A DNA stretch of 64,000 nt from Algibacter lectus. GTDB taxonomy: Bacteria > Bacteroidota > Bacteroidia > Flavobacteriales > Flavobacteriaceae. The notes beneath the pieces are model-generated. The model did no database searches. It was not told where the DNA came from and worked only from the letters and a program-made list of their open reading frames with translations. Positions 9,110 through 17,483 of this stretch are shown here, in pieces (within the stretch, counting starts at the first letter, position 1; each line of letters starts with the position of its first letter). The translations under genes were made by a program, and so were the position numbers. The DNA is taken from positions 372,001 to 436,000 of the forward strand of contig NZ_FOLN01000001.1 of the NCBI RefSeq assembly GCF_900112395.1, given 5' to 3'.

Positions 9110-11386
9110 ATGTATAAACTCAGTAATCCCAGCCATAGTATTCCATTTTTCAAAGGTAAACTTTTGTTTCATTTGATTAGTTTGTTAGTCACCTGCTCCA
9201 CAATGGGGCAGGACAACAAATTTATCAATGCCTACTTGGAAAATGATAAGGCATATCTGGAAATAAAAAATGAACACCTTGATACTCCCATGCTTTTTGT
9301 AAGGCATGATATTGGACATAATCAAGTCGTTTGGTCTAAAGAAGGCAATCATATTCTTTTAACAATTCCGCAAATAAAATCGTCCTCTGGAGTACTTATT
9401 CCAGTAAACTACGATTATAGAAATGAATCCAATCTTATAGGTAGATTTCCAATTATTAAAGAGAAAAGCCACTCTGATTTATTTTATATTGATGTCACTA
9501 AACTTCTTTTTAATTCAACTCTAAAATGGAATCCTAAAAATTTAGATCCAGTCTTAACTGAAAGATCTTATGTGAAAAGTATTCATTTCTTAAAAAATGA
9601 AACAATCGTTAGTACTGTGCAAACTATTCAGCGAGACAATAATCAAAAAACAGATAATGTAAATTTCAGTTTCTATAAATTACCGAATTTAATGAAATCA
9701 AGGGCATTTGATCATCGCATGGGTTTCACAATTGAAGATGAATATGACAGAATTAACGGCTTCGCTGCATCTCCCAGAGCAAACATTATGCGATGGCGTT
9801 TAGAGAAGGAAGGGGACAAAAGCAAACTAAAAAACCCTTTAAAACCAATCGTATTCTATTTTGACCCAATGATGCCAGAGAAATGGAAACCCTATGTAAA
9901 AGCTGGTGTTATGGAATGGTTGCCCTCATTTGAAGCTGCTGGATTTACAAATGCAATTGAAATTAGAGAATTTCCTATTAAAGACTCCCTTTGGATACTA
10001 AACTCCGTTAACTATTCCATTATACGTTGGGCGAGCCCATCAAATATACGTGGAGGTGAAAATAATAGTGGGTCGACGATAGATATTATATCTGACCATC
10101 GTTCAGGAGAAATATTGAAATCAGATATTATTTTAAACAGTTCTTACCAGAATTTATCAGATAATTATTTAGTACGATGTGCCCCTATGGATAAACGCGC
10201 CCAACACTATCCGTTTGGAGAGGAACTTATGGGTAAGCTCATACAATTCGTTACTGCTCATGAAGCAGGACATGCCTTTGGAATTAAAGATGCCGATTTT
10301 GGGGAATTTGCATATCCTTTTGAAATGATGCGTGACGAAAAATGGTTGGAGGATATGGGGCATACACCGAGCATAATGAGTTATGCAAAACACAATTATA
10401 TTGTGCAACCTGAAGACCGTATTTCTCCGGACTTGCTAATTCAGAAAGTTGGCCCAACAGATCATTATCAAATAAAATGGGGATATAAAATCTTCATGGA
10501 AAATGAGACATCAAATCTTGAAAATTTAATTTTGGCACAAGATGCTACACCTTATTATCGCTACCATAATCAATACCCTCAAACCATTGGTCCAGGTAAT
10601 ACAAATGAAGTCGTTGAAAGCAATGATCCTATTAAAAGTACCCAACTTGGCTTAAAAAATATAAAAAGGGTGTTGGAACTCTTACCAAAAATAAACGAAA
10701 GTCAAAAAGATTATGTTCTATTGGATAGATTACATAAAAAAACGTTACAACTATGGTATCATCAAATGAGTCAAGTCGCTTCATTAATAGGTGGATATAC
10801 CATACAGTATAAATCGGGCTCACAATCGGGACCTGTTTATACTCCTATTCCGAGGGAAGTTCAGTTAGAAGCGCTAGATTTTTTGTTAAGTCATGTTTTT
10901 GAAGTTCCAGACTGGTTAAAGCACCCCTCTTTTTTGAACAAATTACAGTATTCTACGGATGCTGATCTTTTAATGAATTACCAATTAAAAATAATGTCGG
11001 AACTAATAGAACCCTATAGGATGAACAGACTAGAGGAAATGGAAAAAAACGACGCTTACAATGGAATTACAACTGAAATATTAGAAACATTAAGGACTAA
11101 ACTTTTTATCGATTTTGATTGGCGTAACTCACTTACTGATAGCCGCAAATTAGAACTACAACTTGCTTATATCAGCTTACTTCAGGCATCGACCCTTCAA
11201 GAAAAGAATTACGTACATATAGGATTAGGTCATACTTATGGAATTTATAGTACGTATATAAAAAGTGTTTTCGCTGGAGAATTATTGATTTTGAATGCTG
11301 AAATACGAGACTTGAAAACAAAAATAAATAACAAAATTGTTTTGGGCCATTTGAATTTATGTCTAAAAAAGATACCATTAAATTAA
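9110..11386 (+). CDS. Secreted zinc-dependent metalloprotease (DUF5117/DUF4953 type)
   Basis: A protein of about 758 residues starting at ATG 9110; a GTG at 9104 is in frame but less likely. A hydrophobic N-terminal segment (LISLLVTCSTMG) acts as a signal. The zinc site is HEAGHAFGIKD at about residues 384-394, an HExxHxxGxxD metzincin-like ligand set, followed by a Met-turn-like SIMSYAKHN near 423-430. The order (DUF5117-like beta-rich N-terminal part, zinc domain, helical C-terminal part) fits the Bacteroidetes family annotated as zinc-dependent metalloproteases. It follows susD by a few bases, so it is probably co-transcribed. A role in trimming peptides for the SusCD pair is inference. 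Confidence 0.85.
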   Translation: MYKLSNPSHSIPFFKGKLLFHLISLLVTCSTMGQDNKFINAYLENDKAYLEIKNEHLDTPMLFVRHDIGHNQVVWSKEGNHILLTIPQIKSSSGVLIPVNYDYRNESNLIGRFPIIKEKSHSDLFYIDVTKLLFNSTLKWNPKNLDPVLTERSYVKSIHFLKNETIVSTVQTIQRDNNQKTDNVNFSFYKLPNLMKSRAFDHRMGFTIEDEYDRINGFAASPRANIMRWRLEKEGDKSKLKNPLKPIVFYFDPMMPEKWKPYVKAGVMEWLPSFEAAGFTNAIEIREFPIKDSLWILNSVNYSIIRWASPSNIRGGENNSGSTIDIISDHRSGEILKSDIILNSSYQNLSDNYLVRCAPMDKRAQHYPFGEELMGKLIQFVTAHEAGHAFGIKDADFGEFAYPFEMMRDEKWLEDMGHTPSIMSYAKHNYIVQPEDRISPDLLIQKVGPTDHYQIKWGYKIFMENETSNLENLILAQDATPYYRYHNQYPQTIGPGNTNEVVESNDPIKSTQLGLKNIKRVLELLPKINESQKDYVLLDRLHKKTLQLWYHQMSQVASLIGGYTIQYKSGSQSGPVYTPIPREVQLEALDFLLSHVFEVPDWLKHPSFLNKLQYSTDADLLMNYQLKIMSELIEPYRMNRLEEMEKNDAYNGITTEILETLRTKLFIDFDWRNSLTDSRKLELQLAYISLLQASTLQEKNYVHIGLGHTYGIYSTYIKSVFAGELLILNAEIRDLKTKINNKIVLGHLNLCLKKIPLN

Positions 11387-11390
11387 TCAA

Positions 11391-11462
11391 TAAGAGGTTA
11401 CCAAAAATATCTAGAGCCACCAAGTTATCCTAATTGCAATTATATTGATGCGTAACCTCTTA
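11391..11462. repeat. 11-bp perfect inverted repeat between convergent genes
   Basis: TAAGAGGTTAC (11391-11401) is the exact reverse complement of 11452-11462, with a 50-base interior that itself contains the palindrome TAATTGCAATTA. It lies just after the metalloprotease stop and before the end of the convergent DUF6520 gene. A cruciform-type bidirectional terminator or a small inverted-repeat insertion are both possible. Confidence 0.4.
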
Positions 11463-11482
11463 AATCTCAAAATGGACTTATA

Positions 11483-11758
11483 TTAGTTCGTTCGTTTCAA
11501 CTGAATAATACAAGAAGTTCCATTTAACAATCTAAATACTTGCTCACCATTAACGGTGCACAACTCATCGCCACCCACGGAACAATCCACATTGACCGAT
11601 TGACATGGTTGTCCTGGAATAGTATTCGCAGTATAACCTGTGATCATGGCAAAATCGTCATCGACATTGGTATGATCAGGAGTCGTAAAAGCACTAGCAG
11701 TAAACGCAAAAATTATTGCAATTACTGGCATTAAAAATTTGAATTTTTGAATTTTCAT
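11483..11758 (-). CDS. DUF6520-family small secreted protein with four cysteines
   Basis: A 91-residue protein: signal peptide MKIQKFKFLMPVIAIIFAFT ending near ASA-FTTPD, then a mature part of about 65 residues with four Cys (PGQPC, VDCSVGG, ELCTVNG, GTSCIIQL). The layout of long signal peptide, acidic linker and Cys-rich tail ending in a short beta segment is that of DUF6520 proteins, which are common in Bacteroidota and have no established function. It is the last gene of a minus-strand group with a MauE-like redox protein and an anchored propeller-like protein. This suggests the cysteines form disulfides or other linkages after export. That functional link is inference. Confidence 0.75.
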   Translation of the reverse strand: MKIQKFKFLMPVIAIIFAFTASAFTTPDHTNVDDDFAMITGYTANTIPGQPCQSVNVDCSVGGDELCTVNGEQVFRLLNGTSCIIQLKRTN

Positions 11759-11822
11759 AATCTATAATTTAAATTAAAAATTGTGATTTACTCTTTTTTA
11801 CGGGTTTTCAATCTTCATCCCG

Positions 11823-11836
11823 CTACTGGCCAGTAG
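11823..11836. repeat. 14-bp palindrome in the gap before the DUF6520 gene
   Basis: CTACTGGCCAGTAG is a perfect palindrome between the 364-aa gene (stop at 11857) and the DUF6520 start (11758). No T-run follows in either direction, so it is not a classical terminator. It could stabilise or separate the DUF6520 transcript, or bind a dimeric regulator. Confidence 0.35.
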
Positions 11837-11856
11837 ATAAATATTTTTATCATCTT

Positions 11857-12951
11857 CTAATTCATCTCATCAGAGTTCCTAGGTGTGGTTTTAAATTGTT
11901 CTTTATTGATTTCATAAACAGAAACTTTATCATCGATAAGTCCAATCATGAATGTATCATTCATACTGAATTCTCTCATTTTTTCTTTACCAATATCATA
12001 GAAGTAAAAACTAAATTCATAAGATCCCTTTTGCCAATTATAAACATCGACAATAGAAGCTTCATTTAACATTATTTCATCCTCGTACTTCCCTAGCCTG
12101 TCCGATTTAATTAGAATCAAATCTCCATGCATTATTGCTAGTTTATTTACGATAGTAGGAGGGGCATTAAATTTAGTCACATTGCTATTATCTATATTGG
12201 CAATTTGAAGCTGAGCAGTTTTTATTGTGTCAATACTGCGTTGTCGTTTAATGAGATTGAGATCTGAATCCATCAACATAAATTCATTTCGATAGTAATA
12301 AACGTATCCTTGAGAATTTGATTTGGAAGAAGATACCATAAGTCCATCAACGTCAAAAATACCATCGAATTGCTTTTCAAGAAGATCAGAATTTAAAAAT
12401 ATTGAGGCCTTATTGTTCTTTCGCTTCTGTATTAACCCAAGGGTTGTCACTTGGCTTTCGCTATCCGTTGTACTTATGTAAACCTTATTGCTATCAATTG
12501 GAATGGCATTGCTAAAGTAGGCGTAATCCTCCATCCATAAACTTGCTTTCCAATCACCAATTCTTCCTCTATATATGCAAGGCACGGTTCCGTCCATTAT
12601 AAAGAAGTAAGGTGGTTTTAATTTTACCTTTAATGACCGAAACGTAAAGTTATTATTTTCTAAGATTAGTTGAATATGGTTTGTATCCTTCGTTTTAAGA
12701 TTAATTTCAAGAAGATGCAAAGGAGCCGTTTTGTTTCCTAAATATAAATGATCACCATCAAAACCAGAAACGTAGTAAGAATTAAATCTAACGGATAAAT
12801 CGTACTTTTTAGTTATTGGATGATGTGGATATCGTCTTGTAAAAGCATTATTTCGATGGACTGTGTGTTCTGATAATAAAAACAGAACGATAACCGAAAG
12901 AGAACTGAAAATCCCAACACTGAACAAAATGATTATTTCTCGAGTTTTCAT
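11857..12951 (-). CDS. Membrane-anchored propeller-like protein, function unknown
   Basis: A 364-residue protein with an N-terminal signal anchor (REIIILFSVGIFSSLSVIVL) followed by a soluble, beta-rich extracytoplasmic domain. Recurrent strand-turn units such as YYVSGFDGDHLYLGNKTAPL, NKVYISTTDSESQV and GLMVSSSKSNSQGYVYYYR suggest a six- to seven-bladed propeller of the 6-bladed/TolB-like kind, but no named family can be assigned with certainty. Its ATG overlaps the stop codon of the MauE-like gene (ATGA), showing translational coupling. Proteins of this size and topology are often found next to MauE-like and DUF6520 genes in Bacteroidota. A role in maturation or surface display of the small protein is a guess. 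Confidence 0.6.
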   Translation of the reverse strand: MKTREIIILFSVGIFSSLSVIVLFLLSEHTVHRNNAFTRRYPHHPITKKYDLSVRFNSYYVSGFDGDHLYLGNKTAPLHLLEINLKTKDTNHIQLILENNNFTFRSLKVKLKPPYFFIMDGTVPCIYRGRIGDWKASLWMEDYAYFSNAIPIDSNKVYISTTDSESQVTTLGLIQKRKNNKASIFLNSDLLEKQFDGIFDVDGLMVSSSKSNSQGYVYYYRNEFMLMDSDLNLIKRQRSIDTIKTAQLQIANIDNSNVTKFNAPPTIVNKLAIMHGDLILIKSDRLGKYEDEIMLNEASIVDVYNWQKGSYEFSFYFYDIGKEKMREFSMNDTFMIGLIDDKVSVYEINKEQFKTTPRNSDEMN

Positions 12952-13394
12952 AAGAGTTTCTTTGTCTTGTGATTTTTATTAGTGGTAAAAACAATACCTA
13001 AGATTGCAATTGCAATAAATAGAACATTAAGTAACATATGTTCTGTCCAACTTAATTTCTCCAACACTCCACCGCAAGAACATGGTATAAAATCACTGAA
13101 ATTTAGAATGATAATTATATATGTCGTAAACATTATCATTAATGAATAGCTAGCAAAAAATGCGTGATACACATATTTAGGAAAAGACAAAAATGCAACA
13201 ATTAGTAATTCTACTATTGGTATTCCCCATGAGACCCACCCTGCATAAGCTGTTAATATTGGTGATTGCCCTAATTGAATCTGAAAATTGCTAAAGTCTA
13301 AAAACTTACTACTTGCGGCATACCCAAATAATATTATTAATAGAGTTCTTGCTAATATTGGTATACTCTCAACTATATTATTGAACTTAATCAT
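12948..13394 (-). CDS. MauE/DoxX-like redox-associated membrane protein
   Basis: The start is set at the Met of MIKFNNIVESIP (13394); an upstream in-frame Met at 13454 adds 20 polar residues and is less likely. The protein of about 148 residues has four membrane spans (LLIILFGYAASSKF, GIPIVELLIVAFLSF, SLMIMFTTYIIIIL, LLNVLFIAIAILGIVF). The CSCGG motif after the third span is the typical thiol site of MauE-like DoxX-family proteins. MauE is known to assist disulfide formation in the methylamine dehydrogenase small subunit. Here it heads an operon with a propeller-like protein and a Cys-containing secreted peptide, so the analogous task would be oxidising that peptide's cysteines (inference). 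A copy of the AAAGGATTAAGAA repeat lies upstream at 13462. Confidence 0.75.
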   Translation of the reverse strand: MIKFNNIVESIPILARTLLIILFGYAASSKFLDFSNFQIQLGQSPILTAYAGWVSWGIPIVELLIVAFLSFPKYVYHAFFASYSLMIMFTTYIIIILNFSDFIPCSCGGVLEKLSWTEHMLLNVLFIAIAILGIVFTTNKNHKTKKLL

Positions 13395-13461
13395 ATCATT
13401 TAGTTTAATATGATAAAATTCAGTATAAAAAATTATTTTAAAAGTATAATCCATTAACTAT

Positions 13462-13474
13462 AAAGGATTAAGAA
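13462..13474 (+). promoter_or_regulatory. Candidate AraC-type half-site upstream of the MauE operon
   Basis: AAAGGATTAAGAA is identical to the sequence at 14969-14981 in the iteron array before the PLP-fusion gene. A degenerate second copy (AAGAATTTAG, 13485-13494) lies about 22 bases on. It sits between the AraC gene and the MauE-like start, where an activator of the minus-strand operon would bind. Confidence 0.5.
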
Positions 13475-13490
13475 ATTATGAACTAAGAAT

Positions 13491-14462
13491 TTAGCTAGAA
13501 GGTAAGATTGAATTATTTCTCAAGGCACTTGGCGAATACCCATATCGCTTTTTGAAAGATCTAGAGAAATGGGGCATACTTTTAAACCCAACGGTATAAG
13601 CAATTGATTTGAGCGATACATCGCTATACTGAATCATCATTTGAGCTTTTCGTAATCGTTCTTGCATTAAAAACCGATGAACAGTAGTTCCATACAATTC
13701 TTTAAATCCGTATTTTAATTTAAATTCATTAGTTCCAATTTGTAGTGCAAAATCTTTTAGAGAAGGGAAATCTCTTTCCAAATTATTGATGATTGTATCA
13801 TGACCTTCGCGTATTTTGCGAATATCCTCAAAACTCAATCTTATTTTTGGCTTGTTAGATTTACTTTTGATTTCTGAATTAACTTTACCATCTTTTATAA
13901 CGCGTTGCTTTAAATCGGCATCCAATTGATTACGATAACTGGAATGATGCACGATAGTTATGAGTGTCTTTTTATCATTTGTGGTAGAATTATTAAATGT
14001 TGAGATATATGCAATTTTAGGAATAATAAGATTTCCTTTAGACTTAAACTGTATTGCGATTGAAGTATCAAAAAACGCTTTATTTTTAAGCTGTTTCCAT
14101 ATGACGTTCCACTTTTTTATAGATTTCTCAGTTATGAAATTTTTAAAATTATGACCAACAATATCGTCGTGTAAACGAGATAAAACGTTACAGGTTTGTT
14201 GATTAATCATTTGTATAAACCCCCTGTCATCAAGTATAAAACTCATTTGAACAATATCAAGAATTGTTTGATCAGTATTTGCATAGCCTTGATGTATTAT
14301 AGTATCCTGTATCTCTTCGGCCAACATATTAAGCGTTAATATAAGTGCTTCAATATCATCATTTTCCGAATTACGCTCAATACGATAGAAGAAATTACCA
14401 GAAGCCATTTCCAGCAACATCGTATTGATGACTTGCATTCTATGATTTAAACTGGTGTCCAT
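13491..14462 (-). CDS. AraC-family transcriptional regulator with PAS-like sensor domain
   Basis: A 323-residue cytoplasmic protein. Residues about 60-165 look like a PAS domain (ILDIVQMSFILDDRGFIQMI, HDDIVGHNFKNFI). Residues about 215-318 are an AraC-type double helix-turn-helix: the first reading unit is LKDFALQIGTNEFKLKYGF and the second is SLKSIAYTVGFKSMPHFSRS, ending FKKRYGYSP. There is no membrane segment. It lies 29 bases after the STAS/SEC14-like gene, so the two are probably one transcript. Repeats at 13462 and at 14951-15013 flank this pair of genes and are the most likely targets. The signal is unknown; a PAS domain implies a small ligand or redox input. Confidence 0.88.
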   Translation of the reverse strand: MDTSLNHRMQVINTMLLEMASGNFFYRIERNSENDDIEALILTLNMLAEEIQDTIIHQGYANTDQTILDIVQMSFILDDRGFIQMINQQTCNVLSRLHDDIVGHNFKNFITEKSIKKWNVIWKQLKNKAFFDTSIAIQFKSKGNLIIPKIAYISTFNNSTTNDKKTLITIVHHSSYRNQLDADLKQRVIKDGKVNSEIKSKSNKPKIRLSFEDIRKIREGHDTIINNLERDFPSLKDFALQIGTNEFKLKYGFKELYGTTVHRFLMQERLRKAQMMIQYSDVSLKSIAYTVGFKSMPHFSRSFKKRYGYSPSALRNNSILPSS

Positions 14463-14491
14463 TCATTCTGTAAATTGCTCTATTCTGAAAA

Positions 14492-14866
14492 TCATTTATA
14501 TGAGTTTAAAAACTTTAAGGCCAAATCAAAATTACTAAAAGCTTTTGTGGGAATTGTAGGTGTGTTGGTACGTAAATAGAATTCTGATAACATCTCTGAA
14601 ACTGGAGAATCTACAATAAATGCTACTGCTTTGACTAAAATAGACCCCTCTATAGCTAAATAAGACCTGGCCGCTTTGTTAACTTCCTTAATATGCCGAA
14701 CATCACAGAGTACTGGTAAATAAAGTCCCTCATGGATTGAAAGTCGTTCTTTTACAATATAAACTGCTGCAGGTAAATCTAGAATAACATCTCTAGCATA
14801 TGTTACATATAAAATGCCATCAATAAGTTTATATGAAGCATATTCATTTTCAATAGCTATTGGCAT
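14492..14866 (-). CDS. Small STAS/SEC14-like domain protein
   Basis: A 124-residue soluble protein with alternating strands and helices (YKLIDGILYVTYAR, LYLPVLCDVRHIKEV, VKAVAFIVDSPVSEMLSEFY, SNFDLALKFLNSYK), fitting a SpoIIAA/STAS- or SEC14-like alpha/beta fold. Similar short proteins in Flavobacteria are generally uncharacterised. It is the first gene of a short operon with the PAS-AraC regulator and is divergent from the PLP-acyltransferase fusion. It could be a regulatory partner of the AraC protein, by analogy with STAS proteins acting as switches (inference). Fold assignment rests on pattern only. Confidence 0.5.
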   Translation of the reverse strand: MPIAIENEYASYKLIDGILYVTYARDVILDLPAAVYIVKERLSIHEGLYLPVLCDVRHIKEVNKAARSYLAIEGSILVKAVAFIVDSPVSEMLSEFYLRTNTPTIPTKAFSNFDLALKFLNSYK

Positions 14867-14950
14867 AATGGTTAGAAAACTGGTTGATTATAAATTTACG
14901 AAATAATCAATACAACATTTGCATATTTCACAATTAGCATTAGTCAATAT

Positions 14951-15013
14951 GGATTAATATTTGCTTACAAAGGATTAAGAATTGACTCTAAAGGATTTAG
15001 AAGTATCAAGATT
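14951..15013 (+). promoter_or_regulatory. Three direct repeats at exact 21-bp spacing (AraC-type operator)
   Basis: GGATTAATATTTG (14951), GGATTAAGAATTG (14972) and GGATTTAGAAG (14993) begin at exactly 21-base intervals, two of them preceded by AAA. Direct half-sites separated by 21 bp, two helix turns, are the hallmark of AraC-family binding. The array lies 50-110 bases before the ATG of the PLP-fusion gene and in the divergent gap with the STAS-like/AraC operon. A further copy occurs at 13462 before the MauE operon, tying the whole region into one regulon. Confidence 0.65.
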
Positions 15014-15062
15014 TCTCTTTGTCTAACAAAAGATATTAACTTAATATTCTAAATTATTGAAG

Positions 15063-17465
15063 ATGGCAAAAATTAAGCACAACAACTTTTTAGATACAGT
15101 AAATAATGTATTTACAGATGCGATAGATGAGGGCATACTTCATCTATATGCCGAAGGAGAAAGTTTTAACGGAAGAACTATAGGAGTAAAAAACAAAACA
15201 TTATTCCATTTTGGCACAACAGGTTATTTGGGATTGGAACAAGACTCCAGATTGAAAGATGCCGCAATTAGTGCAATACAACGATACGGGACTCAGTTTC
15301 CTTTATCAAAATCGTACATCTCCAATCCACTGTATAGACAATTAGAGGAAAAGGTTTCAGAAATGTACAATCACCCCGTCGTCATCACAAAAAATAGCAC
15401 CTTGGGTCATCTTGGCGTGATTCCTAGCGCTGTCAGAGATCAAGATGCCATTATTCTCGATCATCAAGTACATTGGAGTGTTCAGAGGGCAGCTAAAGTG
15501 TTAAAATTAAGAAGTGTTCCTGTAGATATGGTTCGGCACAACGATTTGAACATGTTAGAAGATAAAATTAAATTGTACTCAAATACTAAAAAAAAAATAT
15601 GGTATATGGCTGATGGTATTTATTCCATGTTCGGCGACTTCGCTCCTGTAAAAGAATTAAAAGCATTAAGCTTAAAATATCCGCAATTACATCTTTATTT
15701 TGATGATGTTCATGGGATGAGCTGGATTGGAAAAAATGGGACAGGTTACGTCATGAGTGAAATAGATGAACTATCAGAAAACATGCTACTTTTCGGAACC
15801 TTAAGTAAAACCTTTGGAGCGAGCGGTTCGGTGTTGGTCTGCTCAAATAAAAAATTGTATCAAGAGATAAAAACCTTTGGAGGGCCTTTGACATTCTCTG
15901 CGCAATTAGAGCCAGCATCTGTTGCGGCTGCCACGGCTTCTGCTGAGATTCATCTCTCACCAGAAATTAAAGAACTTCAGGAGGATCTAAAGGTCAGAAT
16001 TGATTATTTTAATGAATTGGTAAAACAAACAGACCTACCGCTTGTCGATAAGAACAGATCTCCTGTGTTTTTTATCGGCACTGGCATGCCAAAGACTGGT
16101 TATAACTTTATCAATCGATTAATGAACGAAGGTTTCTATGTGAACTTAGGAATGTTTCCAGCTGTACCTGTAAAAAATACTGGCGTTAGAATAACCATCT
16201 CTAGACACAATCAACGGGAAGAAATAAAAGCTTTGGTGGATGCAATGGAATACCATTTACCTAAAGCTATCGAGGAAACCCATACGAACTTACGTCGTGT
16301 TTATGAAGCATTCAAATTAGAGCCAAGAACCTCCACAGATATATCATCTAGTTCAGAATTAAAAACGCAAATTGAAACTAGCATTTCGAATATTGACAAA
16401 GTCACCTGGAACAAATTGGTTGGAACTTCAGGAGTTCAGGATTATGAAGGACTTAAATTTATTGAACATACCTTCAGTAGTAACGCATTAAAAGAAAATA
16501 ATTGGGATTTTTGGTATGTAATAATCTATGACAAACATGAACACCCTATTTTGGCTACAGTTTTGTCGTCATCGATATGGAAGGATGATATGTTAGCTAA
16601 TTTAAATGCGTCTAAAATTATTGAGAAAAAGCGTATTTTAGATCCTTATTACATGACCTCAAAAGTTTTAAGTTTAGGGTGTTTATTCACTGAGGGCAAA
16701 CATCTTTATATAAACGCTAATCATCCGAGTAAACAAGAAGCTCTAAATATGCTAATGCAAACTTTAGAGACATTGGAACAGCGCTCTAATTCTAAAATGA
16801 TTGCGCTTCGGGATTTTAGCATGAACACTAACTTAAATCGTTATTTTCTTGGTCAGGGTTTTGTTAGAATACAAATGCCAAATTCAAGTTGCATTAATTT
16901 AAGAGCTGATGAATCCATTGAAGCTTATGTATCTCGACTTTCCTCAAGAAACAGAAAACATTTGAGGAAAGACATTTTAGCTTATGCCCCCTCCTTAGAG
17001 ATCTCAATCTTGCAAACACTTAATGATCACCAACTCAACCAAGTTCATCTATTGTATAACAATGTCCGCTTAAACAACCTTGGATTAAATACCTTTCCGT
17101 ACCCTATCAACCTGTTCAGAAACATGTCTGAGCATTCCAATTGGGAGTTTATACTCATACATCACCCTGAGCAACCAAACAAAATCATTGGAGTTATGTT
17201 TTGTTATAAAAACAACAATCAAACCTATGTTCCTTCGTTAGTTGGTATTGACTATGATTACCTTAAAATCTTTCAAACTTACAGACAATTATTATATCAA
17301 ACGCTTAAAAGGGCCATCCAGTTAAAATTTAAAACCATTGATTTGGGAATGACTGCTTCCTTTGAGAAAAAGAAACTTGGTGCTGTGGTAGAAGAGAAAT
17401 ATGCCTATATACAAACTTCAGACAATTACACTTTGGAACTCTTGGGACTGCTAGAATTTAATTGA
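15063..17465 (+). CDS. Fusion: alpha-oxoamine-synthase-like PLP enzyme + BioF2/FemAB-type acyltransferase domain
   Basis: About 800 residues, start set at ATG 15063 (an in-frame TTG at 15057 adds two residues). Residues about 40-410 are a fold-type I PLP enzyme of the BioF/serine palmitoyltransferase group: LFHFGTTGYLGL, a DHQVHWS ring-stacking His, a DDVHG motif in place of DEAHS, and the PLP lysine in TLSKTFGASG (Lys249). This family condenses an amino acid with an acyl thioester. After a linker, residues about 450-800 resemble a GNAT/FemAB-like BioF2 acetyltransferase domain (SSRNRKHLRKDI, LGMTASFEKKKLGA). One polypeptide thus joins C-C condensation with an acyl or aminoacyl transfer. A lipid-type amino ketone (sphingolipid or sulfonolipid-like) or a signalling molecule would be plausible products. 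The actual substrate cannot be read. It is under a probable AraC array. Confidence 0.8.
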   Translation: MAKIKHNNFLDTVNNVFTDAIDEGILHLYAEGESFNGRTIGVKNKTLFHFGTTGYLGLEQDSRLKDAAISAIQRYGTQFPLSKSYISNPLYRQLEEKVSEMYNHPVVITKNSTLGHLGVIPSAVRDQDAIILDHQVHWSVQRAAKVLKLRSVPVDMVRHNDLNMLEDKIKLYSNTKKKIWYMADGIYSMFGDFAPVKELKALSLKYPQLHLYFDDVHGMSWIGKNGTGYVMSEIDELSENMLLFGTLSKTFGASGSVLVCSNKKLYQEIKTFGGPLTFSAQLEPASVAAATASAEIHLSPEIKELQEDLKVRIDYFNELVKQTDLPLVDKNRSPVFFIGTGMPKTGYNFINRLMNEGFYVNLGMFPAVPVKNTGVRITISRHNQREEIKALVDAMEYHLPKAIEETHTNLRRVYEAFKLEPRTSTDISSSSELKTQIETSISNIDKVTWNKLVGTSGVQDYEGLKFIEHTFSSNALKENNWDFWYVIIYDKHEHPILATVLSSSIWKDDMLANLNASKIIEKKRILDPYYMTSKVLSLGCLFTEGKHLYINANHPSKQEALNMLMQTLETLEQRSNSKMIALRDFSMNTNLNRYFLGQGFVRIQMPNSSCINLRADESIEAYVSRLSSRNRKHLRKDILAYAPSLEISILQTLNDHQLNQVHLLYNNVRLNNLGLNTFPYPINLFRNMSEHSNWEFILIHHPEQPNKIIGVMFCYKNNNQTYVPSLVGIDYDYLKIFQTYRQLLYQTLKRAIQLKFKTIDLGMTASFEKKKLGAVVEEKYAYIQTSDNYTLELLGLLEFN

Positions 17466-17483
17466 AATCAAATAGTTTGTTTT

